Counted from the stretch's first letter, positions 33,552-45,502 are shown. The stretch: 64,000 nt of DNA from Silene latifolia (GCF_048544455.1 NC_133536.1:41908152-41972151); one strand, 5' to 3'. A program made the numbers and translations. Notes: generated from the letters alone by a model not told the origin.

Positions 33552-34790
33552 TTATAAGACAATCTTATGGAACTTCTCTAATAATGCAGTGTGAGATTCA
33601 ATGTCGGGAGAAAACAGAAGGATATCATCAATGTAGATCAAAGCATTTGCGAGGATTGGCTCAAAAATCTTTATCATTGCCTTTTGGAATAAGGATGAAG
33701 CTGTCTTTAAACCAAATGGCATGACTTTCCATTGGTAATGGTGATCTGGTATGCAAAAACTTGTTTTTGGTCTTTCCTCAGGTTTAATGCCTAACTGCCA
33801 AAACCCGGCTTTAAGATCAAACTTTGAGAAGATTTGGGCTTGAGGTAGTTTGGTGAACAACACTTCTCCTTTTGGCAAGGGGAATTTATCATCAGCAAGG
33901 AAATGATTTAGTGGTTGGTAGTTGATTACTAACCTTAATTTTCCACGAACTTGTTCTGCTCTTTTGTTGACATAAAATGCTTCGCAAGCCCAAGGTGATT
34001 TTGTTGGTTCAATGAGTCCTTCCTTCTGGAGTTGTTCCACCTCTTGAAGAGCCAGAGTGTAATGATCTGGATTCATTCCCATATGGCTGGCTTTTGTGGG
34101 GTTTATGTCTTCATTCTTCTTGAAGGGTAGACTGATGAAGAATTCTGGATTTTGCCATAAGGGTGAGTTGCATTTTTTAAGGAACTCGGAATGAGAGTCA
34201 GCACATGAGGTGATGACTATCTTTTCTTTGACAGGATTAAGAATCTCCAAAGAATAAATATGAGAGACCTTTGTCCAGGGCAATAGGTGATTTTTATGTT
34301 TAAGACCTTTTGGATGCCAGGACACTCTTTTGAGGCTGTGAAGAACATCAAATCCCAGTATCAAATCCTTTTCGATGAGATCTGATCCAAATACTTTGGA
34401 TTTTATCATGTATCCTGGGAAAAGCTGGAAGTAGATAGGCTTGCTCTTCAGGGATATGCGAAATATTTGTCCATTGGCAGTTCTGAACGCTACTGAGAAT
34501 GGCTCCCAGTGAGATGATGGGAGTAAATCCGGCTTCATGATGGAGTATGAGGCACCAGTGTCAAAATATGCAACAACCGGGATCGGTTTGTCATATTTAT
34601 CTGGAAAGATATAGATTTTGGCCTCTGGAGATGGCTGTGCTAAGTACGCCACCAGTGTTTCATCTTGTTTCTCGACTTTGCAGATATCGATGGTGTATGC
34701 ATCAAACAGCAGGAATTGTTCATCTGCACTTTCTTCTCCATCTGAATCATCATCGGAATCTGATGAATCATTGATGGGTTCTATCACCAT
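33552..34790 (-). pseudogene. Caulimovirid protease and reverse transcriptase
   Basis: About 412 residues. An acidic N-terminal stretch precedes the aspartic protease active site YFDTGASYS, then RT fingers and palm with the catalytic motif YIDDILLFS near the end. Protease and RT active-site residues are intact, but the frame ends in a stop before RNase H and is out of frame with the coat region upstream. Confidence 0.88.
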
Positions 34791-35992
34791 CGCAAGAATG
34801 GTATCATCTGTAGGTTCATCATCGAGAGAAAAGACGGATTCGATATCCGCATCATCAATGTCTCCAACACGGGCAAGATAACCAATAAGATTATCTCTTT
34901 TCTTTTATTTGGACATTGTTTTGCGTAGTGCCCTTTCTTTTTGTAGATGTAGCATCGATCAGATTTTTTAAAACCTCTCTGCTTTTTCTTCCTGAAGAAT
35001 TTCCATTTTTTATCTCCCGATAGTTTTGGGAAACGTTTCTTCCACCTTTTCTTGTACTTTTTCTCTCCCACGAAAGACGAACAACCACACTTCTTTGTTT
35101 TGCATTTTATAGAGAGTTCTGGGTGGTCACACGCTCTTCCCAAAAGTTTCCCTTGTTCTTGTAGCTGTTTAAAAAACTTTTGGTGATTACATAGCTTTTC
35201 TAGAGCCGCAAGGGAGGTTTGATATATTTCTCCAAAGGTAGCATTGCTGAGAGAAATGTTTTTGAGGGAAAACTGCCTAGATGTTTCATTCCCTAGAGGC
35301 TCTGGAAGGGAATTTAAGTAGGCTTGTTTCAGGTTTACGTCATCCATGCCACCAAGAGCATAGAATCTTTTTGACATTCTCTCATAGTGGCGCTCCAGAT
35401 CTTTGTGCTTAAAAGAGCAACACTTCATACTGATGAATTCTTCTCGTGCTTGTGTGGTGTAATGATCCCAAGCACCTAAGAATTCATTGTGGATATGCCC
35501 AATAAAGATATCCACAGCTGGTGATTGTCGCATCTGAATTTGTCGGTAGGCTCCAAGACTGATCCACCATTGCCGTAGTCTCCCATAGAACCTTGATACC
35601 AGCCTGTCAATTACTGAGGACAGACTGCTTTCTGGGTGTAACATTTGTTCCGTGCACCATGCGTGCATTTCGTAGACTTTGTCTCTCCATTTGGAAGGAG
35701 GAATATTATCAAACGAAAAACCATGTCCAGGTTCAGTGTGGGTTTTGGGATGCCAATCCAGTGGAGGGTACGTTCTGGGTTGTCCTTGTCCTGCATCTGA
35801 TGAGTTCTCCGCTTCACTCTCAACTTCTTCCTCAACAGTTGATGGCATCACCATCATGAATTCTGGGATTCTATCCTCATCACTAGAATCCTTTGGTGAC
35901 CTTTTTTCTAGGTCTTGAAAGATTTTTTTATCCTTTTTTGGGTTTGCTATCTCTTTCAATAAGGAGGAAATAGGATTATTGTATTTAACCAT
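34784..35992 (-). pseudogene. Caulimovirid coat protein region
   Basis: About 402 residues. Acidic N-terminal part, capsid-like centre, basic Lys-rich region, then a retroviral-type zinc knuckle near the C-terminus in which the second Cys reads Tyr (CYIYKKKGHYAKQC). The last roughly 35 residues are out of frame because of a shift near 34890. Preceded in frame by a stop (35996-35998). Confidence 0.78.
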
Positions 35993-35995
35993 GAA

Positions 35996-37318
35996 CTATG
36001 AACCACCTTCTAGGGGTTGAGTGTCTGATGGTTCTGATTGGGTTACTGTTGATGCCCTCTTTCCATCCTTTGTTGTAGACTGTCTCTTTTTCGAGACATG
36101 TTGTTCTTCAAGCACCCTTGTTGGTAAGAATGAGGATGCTCCGAAAGGGCTTGGATCTTGGAGTAATGGAAGAATAGGTTGTGGACTAGTTATTAATGGT
36201 GGTGTGATATATATTGGATAAGGAGTGAATATATCATATGGCATGCGAGGTGGTGATGTTGGTTTGTTTTGTAAGGGGTGTAGTTGTGCTTTTAAAGATT
36301 TTAATTCAGACTCCTTTTCCAACATGAGTGGTGAAGTTATGGACACAGTAGTTGCCAACTTGAGGAGTTCGTGATGTAACGAAGGGATCTTCTTGTTGAT
36401 TTCTTTGATTGCACGGTCCATAATCGTCACCTTCTTGTCAATGATTTCCAGGAAATTATTTTGGATTTGTGCATTCTTTGATTGCCAGTTTAGTGTTGCT
36501 TCTGCAGCACTGATCTGTCTTGTTGAACCATCTGGATTCTTTATGATGGGATTCTTGATTTTCCAAGAATATGTGGAATTTTCTTTTTCAAACTCTTTTG
36601 GAGGAAAATCGTCTCCTTTTGAGGCAGATGATCCAAGCATGTAACAGTTTGGCATCTCTCTTTTGGGAGAAGGTGGTTTTGTTCTTGGATATCTGACGTA
36701 GTATTCAAAAGATTTCCCAGACGGTTCTCCTAAAAGACCAACTTCGGGATCTCCTGCTTCATAGCTTTCTTTGAGCTCTTGTTGCATAGATTTCTTCTTC
36801 CCTTTCCTTATTTTTGGAACATCATCTTCATCCGAGCTTGCCATCAGACAGTTTTCACAATCACAGACATCGAAATATTTATGCCCAGACTCATCCCCAA
36901 ATGCATATATTGGGTCTCCAAGAGAATTGAAAGACTCAACTGCAACATTTTCAAGATAGAGATCTTGGGGTTTGGTTGGGATATTTAGTGGAGTTATGAG
37001 ATTGATTTCTGTGGAAAAAATGGATGGGCGAGGCTTTTCAGATGGTTCCCTTTTGAAAGATATTTCCACTGTGCCATCTGTTTTTCTGTCTATTGTTGAG
37101 TCTACAGAATGTATTGGAGTTGTATTTTCATGTTGTTTTTCATAATTGGTCACCCAAGATTCAGGAAGTAGTTTGATCAGCTCACTTTTTGGGATCTGTC
37201 TGGGTATATGAATACATGAAGGGTTGTGCTGTGATTCCATCTGGATGAGCAAAGCGTCATCCGTATCTACTTTTGGGATGCTGAGGTCCATGGCATGATT
37301 TTGGACTCTGTAAGCCAT
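35996..37318 (-). pseudogene. Caulimovirid polyprotein, region between movement and coat proteins
   Basis: About 440 residues in the same frame as the movement and coat regions. It contains a Cys-rich patch (CDCENC), a Ser/Pro-rich basic stretch and a predicted coiled coil (around IIDKKVTIMDRAIKEINKK). The N-terminal part may be the end of the movement protein. Coiled-coil segments in this family often mediate virion association, but assignment is by position only. Confidence 0.6.
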
Positions 37319-37402
37319 CTGGTAATGGAGTGTTGCCGCATATGTGTTCCCAATTTGGAGTACTCCAGTGATTTGGAGCCGGATCTGGATATTTTGAAGG
37401 AT

Positions 37403-37957
37403 CTAGGGATCCTCTAAAGCCATGTTGAAATTTGGAAATAAGGTGACGAATACAGTACAAGCATTTAAGGTTGTTTGCAAAGTAGCTATGCAGGCATGTC
37501 TGTATTCTTTGTATCTCGTGTCTAACAAAGCTACCCTTGCTACCACAGGAAGACCTTTTCTTCCGTGAAGAGTTAAAGCTATCTTGACCGCTCCGTAATG
37601 AAGGTGTGTGTATCCATTGATTCTCCATTGGTGGATCATAGCCTCATTGAGACGGAGACGGATCATTTGTTCTGCTTCAGTAGAAGGAACAAGATATTGT
37701 TCTAGCTGAGATGCTAGTATTAATTCTTTGATCGCATTTTTGTTGGGGCCAAAAGCATGTCTAATGACTTTTGGAAAAGATAAACTTGGTTTTGTGAAAG
37801 CTTTGTATGGATTCAATAAAGGAAGTTGAGTTATGGGGACTTTTCTATCTTCTTCTCTATATTCAATTTCATAAAGATAATCTATTTTTTTGGCATTAGA
37901 TTTTCGATAGGTAGAAGATGAGGAGGAGCGCTCTAGAATATTTGATGTGTTTTCCAT
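37403..37957 (-). pseudogene. Caulimovirid movement protein (N-terminal part)
   Basis: About 184 residues from ATG 37957, similar in pattern to 30K-type caulimovirid movement proteins, including the conserved HYGAVKIALTLHGR segment. Ends at an in-frame TAG (37403-37405); the frame continues downstream. Confidence 0.72.
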
Positions 37958-38341
37958 TTTTATTATAATGGACCAGAAACCATAACAGAGTCACTTTATT
38001 TCTTATCCATCCCTTGAAATTTTTAAGAATAATGAGTTATCCCCTTTTTTGAACATAAAGGCATGAGGATATGAGAAGAAACTACTTGGGTTGCCATGGT
38101 CATAAAACCGAGGTGATCTTTAATTAATCACTTTTCCACCTCAAGGTACCCAACACATAGAACTCCATGGTATTATTTTTCTCATATTCTTTTCTATGTG
38201 TTTAATACGGATTTCTGTTGTGGAAGATCCACTAAGTGGCAACCACAGAGCATACTTTCCATTTTAAACATCTTGTAAGAGATCGCTCATTATTTACTCA
38301 AAAACTTCTTAGGAGGATAAGAACCAAAGCTTATTCTGCCA

Positions 38342-38357
38342 TGGCTCTGATACCAGA
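38342..38357 (-). other. Caulimovirid tRNA-Met primer site
   Basis: TGGTATCAGAGCCATG on the minus strand, the primer motif that marks the origin of caulimovirid genome numbering, about 385 bases before the movement protein start. Confidence 0.85.
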
Positions 38358-38572
38358 GTTACGGACACATAGTGAGTACAACCACAAAGGAGGTTTTACA
38401 GGATCAATATATATTTAACAAGATTATGAGGAAGTTGTAAGACAAGATGTTGAATAAGGGAAAGCTTATATTATAAGAAATGGATATATTTTACAAGGAA
38501 GGTTTTATTAGAGATGTTTTAGAGAGAGATCACACTTAGGCTTAGCTTGGTTATGGCAAATACCAAGCACTC

Positions 38573-38580
38573 CTATTTAT
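38573..38580 (-). promoter_or_regulatory. Likely pregenomic RNA promoter TATA box
   Basis: ACTATAAATAGGAG on the minus strand, about 215 bases upstream of the primer site, a position expected for a caulimovirid pregenomic promoter. Confidence 0.5.
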
Positions 38581-38897
38581 AGTACAAGCTAGGGAGAATA
38601 TTACAAGCATATGCCAATCACATCACACAATATACACCATAAAATTAAAGCTTATACAGTATTATACACCATTCCTTTATTTAGACTACTATTTAGCTAT
38701 CACTTCATGTCTTCCACTATTGTCTTTTTTCCCCTATCTCCAAAAGAGGAGATTGCTTCTTCGGATTCATCATTGTCACTGTCATCACTGCCTGAAACCA
38801 CGTCATCCAGATATATCTTCAGTCCTGGAATATATTTCTTTATCTTGTAGGCCACACCTTCAACTCTGTAGATTGGATGATCACAATCGCTTTTAGG

Positions 38898-39557
38898 TCA
38901 AGAGTACTGGTCATGAAAACTCAGGAGTTTTTCACGGACATCTTGGATAAAATCTTGTGGGTACGTGTCCAGATCATGCCAGTTAGCTGTAAGAGGACAA
39001 AACATGTTCTCATTTATAGCAAATTCATTTATCCCATTTAAAGCTGCCAAGATGCGAGCCCTCTACCTAAAATAATCTTCTTCAAAAGGTGAATCATTGT
39101 AACTTGTTTTTATCTGGGCCTCAAATCTTCTATGAATTTGGACACCATCTTTTTCCTGCACTTGATCAGTAAGAATTTTGAATACAACGAACACAGAATG
39201 ACCTTCCTGCTTCCGAATATTTGCCTGCCACCACGTTGCATCGTGAAACAACGTCAGCCACTTGTACAGGATCTTGTAATGTGGTTGTCTCCGGTTCATG
39301 AGACACTTTGCCAAATATTGCAACACCGGGCTTTTTTCAATTAGAACGCCGATGGTGTATGACTCGGCAAGGTACCATAGCAACAGATAAGCTTCTGGTG
39401 GAAAATTTCGATAGTGATTTGGATTTATGTTGATGGTGGTGAGAAAAGGATATCTTGGGTGATAAGGTAACCCAAGAAGTGGACCTTGGTCAAGGCCATA
39501 CCGATGTATGTACAGCATGAGGAACTTGTGTAGAGTGCTAACTCCCCTGGTGCTCAA
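38898..39557 (-). pseudogene. Caulimovirid ORF2-like remnant with one internal stop
   Basis: One frame of 220 codons from ATG 39557 to the stop at 38898-38900, interrupted by a TAG at 39063-39065. No domain recognised. Its place upstream of the primer site corresponds to the 3' end of a circular genome, where some genera carry a second ORF of unknown function. Confidence 0.5.
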
Positions 39558-39601
39558 AACATTCTTAAGAATGTCTTCTTGTAAGAGAGCAAAGGAACGG
39601 G

Positions 39602-39784
39602 GATGCTATTGTCGGAAACCGCTATCGCACGGAGAATATCGGTGCAAAATATGGGAATTATGCTGCTAGGGGAGATGCTAACTTTCGATGGTACCATGGC
39701 TTAATAACTACTAGTACTATCTACTATAGACATGGTCGTCATTTGGCAAACAACTGTCTGTGTGCGCGCGCGCGTGTTGTTTGA
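39602..39784 (+). pseudogene. Small host gene, 3' part
   Basis: Open frame of 60 codons ending TGA at 39782-39784 (DAIVGNRYRTENIGAKYGNY...). Composition (Gly, Asn, Tyr, Arg) matches the 5' fragment at 32804-32948 across the viral insertion. Near the end, an alternating GC run encodes a Cys/Ala/Arg tail that may be drift. AATAAATAATC at 39797 could be a polyadenylation signal. Confidence 0.45.
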
Positions 39785-39823
39785 GTGTAATGTAAAATAA
39801 ATAATCAAGGCCACATGAACTTT

Positions 39824-39873
39824 GATTACTATGACACCGGGTACTTCGATTACTATGACACTGGGTACTTCTA
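39824..39873 (+). repeat. Tandem duplication, 2 x about 25 bp
   Basis: GATTACTATGACACCGGGTA and GATTACTATGACACTGGGTA occur in direct succession with one difference. Confidence 0.85.
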
Positions 39874-40577
39874 AGTCTTAATCTGTCTGTAATACGTTAA
39901 GGAGTAATAATCTTTGTTATATATATCATACCAGATCACATCGCGTTGATGTTCTAATTTAGCAGTAGAAATTATGAATCCCAATTGGTTGTTTATGTAT
40001 TTCTTATCTTGCGTCCTTCCGATTTTCCTTGAGTCGTCCTAAACTGATAGGTTATCTAATTGACACTCAATACTCGGATTGAAACCAAAGGCGGTTGTAG
40101 GATCTAATAGACGGGAGTATACATAAATTTCTGACAGTAGAAATCGAGTTCAGATTTAAAAATTCTCACTATAAATATTGAACTCGTAACCTTCAGCTGA
40201 AAAAATAATACACGAACAAAGCCTTAAAGCAATGGACAATGCTATTTTTTTCGAGTGATTAGTACTCCGTAACCTCTCCTCAAACAAAGCCTTAAAGCAT
40301 ACAGGCCACAATCGACAATGGTAGTTTTTTCGAGTGATTAGAACTCCGTCAAAGGTATGAACAAATCGTAGAGAAACAAACAAAGACAATTTGTGATTAT
40401 ATGGTTGAGAAATATAAATGTGCCTATGATAAAAAGTCGAGAATTACAGGGAAACAAAATTGACTATAGAAACCTTCTCCCGGCGCGTTTTGATCAAAGT
40501 ATAATAAGCATTTGAACCTATGTATCCTGATCAAAGTTCGGTTAGAAGCATAAATACGGAATACTAAGCCTCACACA
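39874..40577. other. Intergenic, with an imperfect tandem duplication at 40216-40355
   Basis: Two copies of a roughly 70-base unit beginning AACAAAGCCTTAAAGCA and ending GAGTGATTAGNACTCCGT. The second has a small insertion. No gene recognised. Confidence 0.7.
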
Positions 40578-40580
40578 TTA

Positions 40581-40956
40581 GGGTGAGATTATCAGTCAAA
40601 CGCTTCTAAGTCTTAAGACTCTGCCACATCAGCTTTCCACTAACTTTTATTATTTTTTTATTGTTCAGACTCATCTCAGACTCACCTCAGACTTTATACA
40701 TTATCCGTCAGACTTACCTCAAACTCTACTTTTTCACTCCACTTTATTTTTTTAACAAAAAGAAAGAACACATGTTGTTCACCCATTGGATAATTTTTCT
40801 TTAAGGTGGGTCTTAAGTTGAGTCTTGGATTTCTAAGACTCAACTTAAGACTTTGTTAAGACTTTGTAAAGACTAGGTAGATTATTGGTAGTCTTGAGTG
40901 AGTCTTGTCTCAAGACTTACCAAAATCTTGTCTCAAACCTACCAATAATCTTACCC
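40581..40956. mobile_element. Tourist-like (PIF/Harbinger) MITE, 376 bp
   Basis: Terminal inverted repeats GGGTGAGATTATCAGT and (reverse complement) GGGTAAGATTATTGGT match at 13 of 16 positions. The 3-bp flanks are TTA at 40578-40580 and 40957-40959, as for this superfamily. The interior holds repeated AAGTCTTAAGACT-like palindromes and no frame. Confidence 0.72.
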
Positions 40957-40959
40957 TTA

Positions 40960-41451
40960 AAGAGCTTGTCATTGAGGATTTTAGAATCCTGGGTTTACAC
41001 AGAAAACGTCTCTAAGCATTACTAAAATGGTTAAAATTAGCCTCTCTTTACTTTCTCAATCTCCACGTCTCGCTTCATCTGTACTTTTAAAGGATAACCA
41101 TTACATCGTAACGAGGATCACTTCCTAAAGCACATGCACTGATATTTTCTAAAGTTCTGAAGTAAATAAAAAGCTTCTCTTCGCATGGAATCAAACAGGA
41201 CAAACTCGACAAGCATTTATTCTGTGGGAGCCTAATGATACAAGTAGCAGCAGAGTTTATGTTGATTTCTCGACAATAATGTATTTAAACATAAAACAAT
41301 TGACAAAAAAATCTCAGGCACACTAAATCTAACAATATAAACCAGGGTTTCACTGCCCTTCACCTGGGGAAGGGGTTTCCGAAGAAGATAGCAAGAACAA
41401 AAGACATTTGATTGCACAATTACAAGATGGCTGAGCAGTAGTTAACTGTAC
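40960..41451. other. Downstream flank and probable 3' UTR of the V-ATPase gene
   Basis: About the last 200 bases before 41451 are likely 3' UTR of the minus-strand gene. No other feature seen. Confidence 0.5.
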
Positions 41452-44103
41452 TTAATCAGCTCTTGACTGTCCAGCGCGGGAAGACAAGATGATGCCAACA
41501 ATGAGACCGTAGAGCGCAAGGGCTTCAGCAAAAATGAGGATAAGGATCATCCCAACGAAAAGTTTTGGCTGCTGTGCGTTGGCTCTGCCATTAACAAGAG
41601 ATGACGATTAGATTTTGATCTTTCACAGATCACCACACGGTAACATACTGGCAAGGTTGTTTACATATAAATATATGATCTTCACCATTGAGGCACTGCC
41701 GCACTAGACCCCTTGAGTAATGTTGTTATGCAACAATGCCCAAGCTCGCATTCAAGATGAAATTGATTTGCAGCAATGAGCAAGCTCACATTCAAAATGA
41801 AATCGAAGTGCAAAAGGGTACCATCGACCCATAAGCTAAACAATAAGTCTCCCTTTCCGTCGCAAGTTTGTGACGGGTCAAGTATTACTCACATGGTAAG
41901 ATAAGACAACAATTAAATAGGTAGTACTTTGTACCCGATACAATAACCCTAGGTCTAGTATGCCGGGGCAGGGTACAAGGACTTGATGAGCACAACGGGA
42001 CCTTGGGTCTGGGAAGACAGAACAAGGTAAGAGTCCCAACAGCTCCAAGAGTTTGAAAATGAACAGAATCCGATGCAGCAAAAAAAATTCAAAAATGGAC
42101 AGCACGAAAGAATGCCAGGAATAAGTGACCGGCCCATACCGTCTACTTGTTTCATGGTTTCAATTTCAGCATTGTATCCTACGCTAGAAACAAAAAATAC
42201 CCCACATTAATACTGGTCTAATACCAGCATCCCTGCACATGGTGGATTCACAATCCACTACCATGATCAACTAGGTGACAGTTGACAATACAAAGAGTCT
42301 ATTTACCATAATAAAAGATTATGTAGAAAATTCATAACAACCAACTGCTAACTCACAAAAAAATATGAACATCTACCCCTAGCAGTTTCTTACAGGGGCT
42401 GCCCAAATAATTCAAATTTTTATTCTTGAAATGGTATACAAAATCGATATGATGCAAATCACTCAATCGATCCAGAAAAACAAGTCAACCCCAACAACAA
42501 ATCCAAATATATCAAACTCGCAAATTTTCATCATCACCGGGAAAAACATCAGAACTGCAGCACCAAAAAAAATGCTCCAAAACATCACGGAAGTACAACA
42601 CAACAACAACATCAGAGTCTTAATCCCAAAATGATTTGGGGTCGGCTGACATGAATCATCCTTTAGAACCGTCCATGGGTGAACGCACACCTCAAAATGC
42701 AAAAAAAAAATAGAAAAGGGAAAAATGAAAAACAAAAGGGAGAGCAAGACATATTACAAAGTCAAGGTAAATTTATAGGTTTTAAAATCGAAGTCCAGAT
42801 TTCTTTTATAAAAACTTAAAATTTAAATCGAGAATAAAGATTAAAACGATTTTGAAAACCGAAGTAGAATTTAAGGATCTGGAATACTTTAAAAGTAAAC
42901 TAAGTAAAACATATAAGAAAGTGATTGGTAAAAAAGTTGTAATAAAGGAGAGAAGAACAAATAAATTTTTAAAAATTAAATAAACACACTTATTTAAACC
43001 AAAACATCACGGAAGTAAAGGTCAACAAATAAAATGCTCCAAAAGGACCAAAATATCAGGCACATGTAAAACCAACAGAAGATCAAATGGCAGGGTCACA
43101 GGAGAAAGAAAACAAAAGATCAAGGGCAGGAAAAACGAAACATTACCTAACTCCAGCATCACCAACAACACCGATAGCCATACCAGCAGCCAACCCAGAA
43201 AGACCACAAGCAATACCAGACGAAAGGTGGGCATATCCATCGAAGAGGTAGTATGACTTAGCCTTGGGATTAATTCCAGTCGATATGATGACAGCAATAA
43301 TAAGTCCGTAAATACCCAAAACTCCAGCCATAACAACTGGCACTATCGACTTCATCACCAATTCAGGTCTCATCACTCCCATTGATGCTACTCCCACCCC
43401 ACTCTTTGCTGTTCCATATGCAGCTCCCATACCTTCAAAAAATTATTTCAACAAAACGACACATGCCCAAATGTTATATACCCGTTCGTAATCTAATCTT
43501 CCCATTTGACTTTTTACATTCTTCCAAACATGATTTCAGCAAAACACCAAAGACCCAAACATTATATACTCCCTCTATGATTTAACTCTCTTCCTCTTTG
43601 ACTTTTCGCGATCTCCAACACAACAATTTGACAATCCTTTTTAGCATCATATAATAACTTTTCATATCTCTTAACATATTCACAGAAAAATATTCAAACT
43701 TTACAGTAAAATTATACTAAAGATCGGAACTTTATCGATTCTTTCATAAGGTTTTTAAATACTTGAGTGTATTTAAATCGCGTACAACGGTCTTACACAA
43801 TAATTACGGAAGATCGAAACAACTTTACAGTGGAATTATAATAAACATTGAAACTTGACATTATGATCATGATTGAAAACTTATAGTCAAACCACCTATA
43901 ATAATTGAACTTAGAGTAAAACTACAATCAAGATCAAAATGAAGAATTTTCATTTCAAAATTACAATAAAATTGAATCTTTACAATAAAACTCAAATAAA
44001 AACATTAGTAATGAAAAGGCTTACAGGAGAAGATGAGGGCGGCAGCAGCACCCAAGAAGCCGAAAAACGGCGCCGTTTCATCACCATTAAAGACGGAAGA
44101 CAT
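41452..44103 (-). CDS. V-type proton ATPase 16-kDa proteolipid subunit c
   Basis: Three exons on the minus strand: 44025-44103 (79 nt), 43147-43432 (286 nt) and 41452-41584 (133 nt), joined at GT/AG sites, 498 nt in total, giving 165 residues plus stop. Exon 1 reads [16 protein letters not shown], exon 2 [18 protein letters not shown] through GDAGVR, exon 3 [15 protein letters not shown] to SRAGQSRAD. The length matches plant VHA-c (164-166). Four transmembrane helices are expected. The conserved proton-binding Glu is in [12 protein letters not shown]. The protein forms the rotor ring of the membrane V0 sector, acidifying vacuole and secretory compartments. It is intact, and is the only complete host gene in the window. 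Start and splice sites agree with the family protein at every join. Confidence 0.96.
42590..42712 (+). mobile_element. Non-LTR retroelement 3' fragment in VHA-c intron 2
   Basis: Text ATCCCAAAATGATTTGGGGT followed by CGGCTGACATGAATCATCC, preceded by an ACAACAACAAC run and followed by an A-run at about 42703. I associate this with the 3' ends of plant RTE-type or SINE-like retroelements. It is a fragment only. Confidence 0.45.
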
Positions 44104-44453
44104 GATTTCTAGAGTATGATCGGAAGGTGTTTGATGAAATGCGCGATTGGATCTGAGAAATGAAGAGATGGAAATTAGGGGGTGAGATATGAGGTGATGA
44201 ACAAGACAAATGTGTTGATTATATTTCCTTGCAATTATTTTATTTTATTATTTTATTGTATATGTGGACCTGCTCCCCTCATGATTGATTATATTTTTAT
44301 TTTTTAATAAAAAAATAAATAAATGTTGCGGATTGAGTAATTATTTGTTTGGTTTATTTGGTTTTGTTTTATTAAACGTGTTTTTTCCTTTTTTTTTTGT
44401 TTGGGTACGGGTAGTTTCCACTTTCCAGGATTTTGTTGGCTGTAAAAGTTATA
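44104..44453 (-). promoter_or_regulatory. VHA-c 5' UTR and upstream region
   Basis: Immediately upstream of the minus-strand start. No convincing TATA box; a T-rich and A-rich tract lies at 44225-44400. The Stowaway MITE begins 350 bp upstream of the ATG. Confidence 0.4.
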
Positions 44454-44749
44454 CTCCCTCCCTTCAACTCCACTTTGCAAGTTTGCTTTTTACACGGGTA
44501 TTAAAGAGTAGATTAAAAAACTATTAAAAGTACATAGGGAAAGAAAATAGAGAGATTAAAAATATTAAAAAATATATAAAGGTGGGGTTTTATGGTGGAT
44601 TAGTGTGGGGGTATGGATGACATTTTTTGTAAATATAGATTTTCAATAAGGATAAAATGGTTATTTTCTTAGCCAAATAAGGAAACATGTAAGGTGCAGT
44701 TGAATGGACGAAAAATGAATACTTGTAAAGTGGAGCTGAATGGAGGGAG
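44454..44749. mobile_element. Stowaway MITE, 296 bp, complete
   Basis: Flanked by TA on both sides (44452-44453, 44750-44751). Terminal inverted repeats of about 28 bp start CTCCCTCCCTTCAACTCCAC and, on the other end, CTCCCTCCATTCAGCTCCAC. No coding capacity, as expected for a Tc1/mariner MITE. Confidence 0.88.
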
Positions 44750-44823
44750 TAACTTGTAAATAGATCTTGTAAACGGCAATCGAATTTGTAAGAATTTGGG
44801 TCATTTCAAGTTCGATTAATTAT

Positions 44824-45413
44824 AATTAAGCGTATTCAAGTAAACATACACAAAAATTCACAATCCAACTCTCTCTAAAAAAGTCTCTCACTAAAAACCC
44901 TAACCCTAACCCTAACCTTCAAGTTCATCAATTAGGGGATACCGTCTACCAATTTTGGTGGGGGTAAAAACCCAATTTTTCCGTTTTTTCTTACTAAATA
45001 TCTATTAATTATATGCAAATAACTCTTGTCTCTCCTTTATTGGAGATTTGTCCTCACCTTTGTGTGAGTTTTATCCTCATCTTGTGTGAGATTCATCCCT
45101 CTATTTGAGAGGTTCAAGAATTATGTGGAAGATCAATGGTCTTATCTGTAGTCATATGGTGCCGCAATGGATATTGAATTATTGCTTACGATTTGTGAGA
45201 TCGGACAAGATTCATCTCTTTCAAAACTTTATTATCAGATCTATGGATCCCCTCGCGGTTGGCTGTATGAAGAAACAACGGTATTTTAGAGGGTGGTATA
45301 CAAAAATGCTTTTATCTAATAACGATCTTAGTTTTAGGAAGAGTTTGTCTTGCTTGTGTTTTACAAATTTGTATTTAGTTAATTTTAATTTTTGTTGCAA
45401 TTCTTGTATGACA

Positions 45414-45460
<47 letters not shown>

Positions 45461-45486
45461 AAATTGATCTTTTACTCAAAAAAAAA
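44824..45486 (+). mobile_element. Poly(A) retroposon (non-autonomous LINE-like), 663 bp
   Basis: Flanked by a 16-bp target duplication with one difference (AAGTTCGATTAATTAT at 44808-44823; AAGTTCGAATAATTAT at 45487-45502). The 3' end has an (ATT)n tract at 45414-45456, then AATGAAATTGATCTTTTACTC and an A-tail, typical of plant L1-type ends. The 5' part carries an AACCCTAACCCTAACC run resembling a telo-box leader. One frame of 117 codons (45105-45458) has no recognised domain. Confidence 0.72.
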
Positions 45487-45502
45487 AAGTTCGAATAATT
45501 AT

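Larger units (their letters stand above)
32949..39590 (-). mobile_element. Endogenous caulimovirid (pararetrovirus) copy, about 6.6 kb
   Basis: On the minus strand the order is 220-codon ORF2-like remnant, pregenomic promoter (38573-38580), tRNA-Met primer site (38342-38357), movement protein, coiled-coil region, coat protein, protease, RT, RNase H. Movement protein, middle and coat regions share one frame, broken by stops at 37403-37405 and 35996-35998. A frameshift lies near 34890, and a stop at 33552-33554 interrupts RT-RNase H. This fits an ancestral single long polyprotein as in petuvirus or florendovirus types; the genus was not resolved. RNase H is cut off at the left junction. No integrase or LTR is present, as expected for this family. 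Confidence 0.88.

Noticed and set aside
43022..43336. Leucine-rich 104-codon minus-strand frame in the V-ATPase gene
   Set aside because: Shadow frame over exon 2 of VHA-c and its intron.
44894..44922. Interstitial telomere repeat
   Set aside because: Only about three CCCTAA units, inside a retroposon leader; a telo-box-like motif is the simpler reading.
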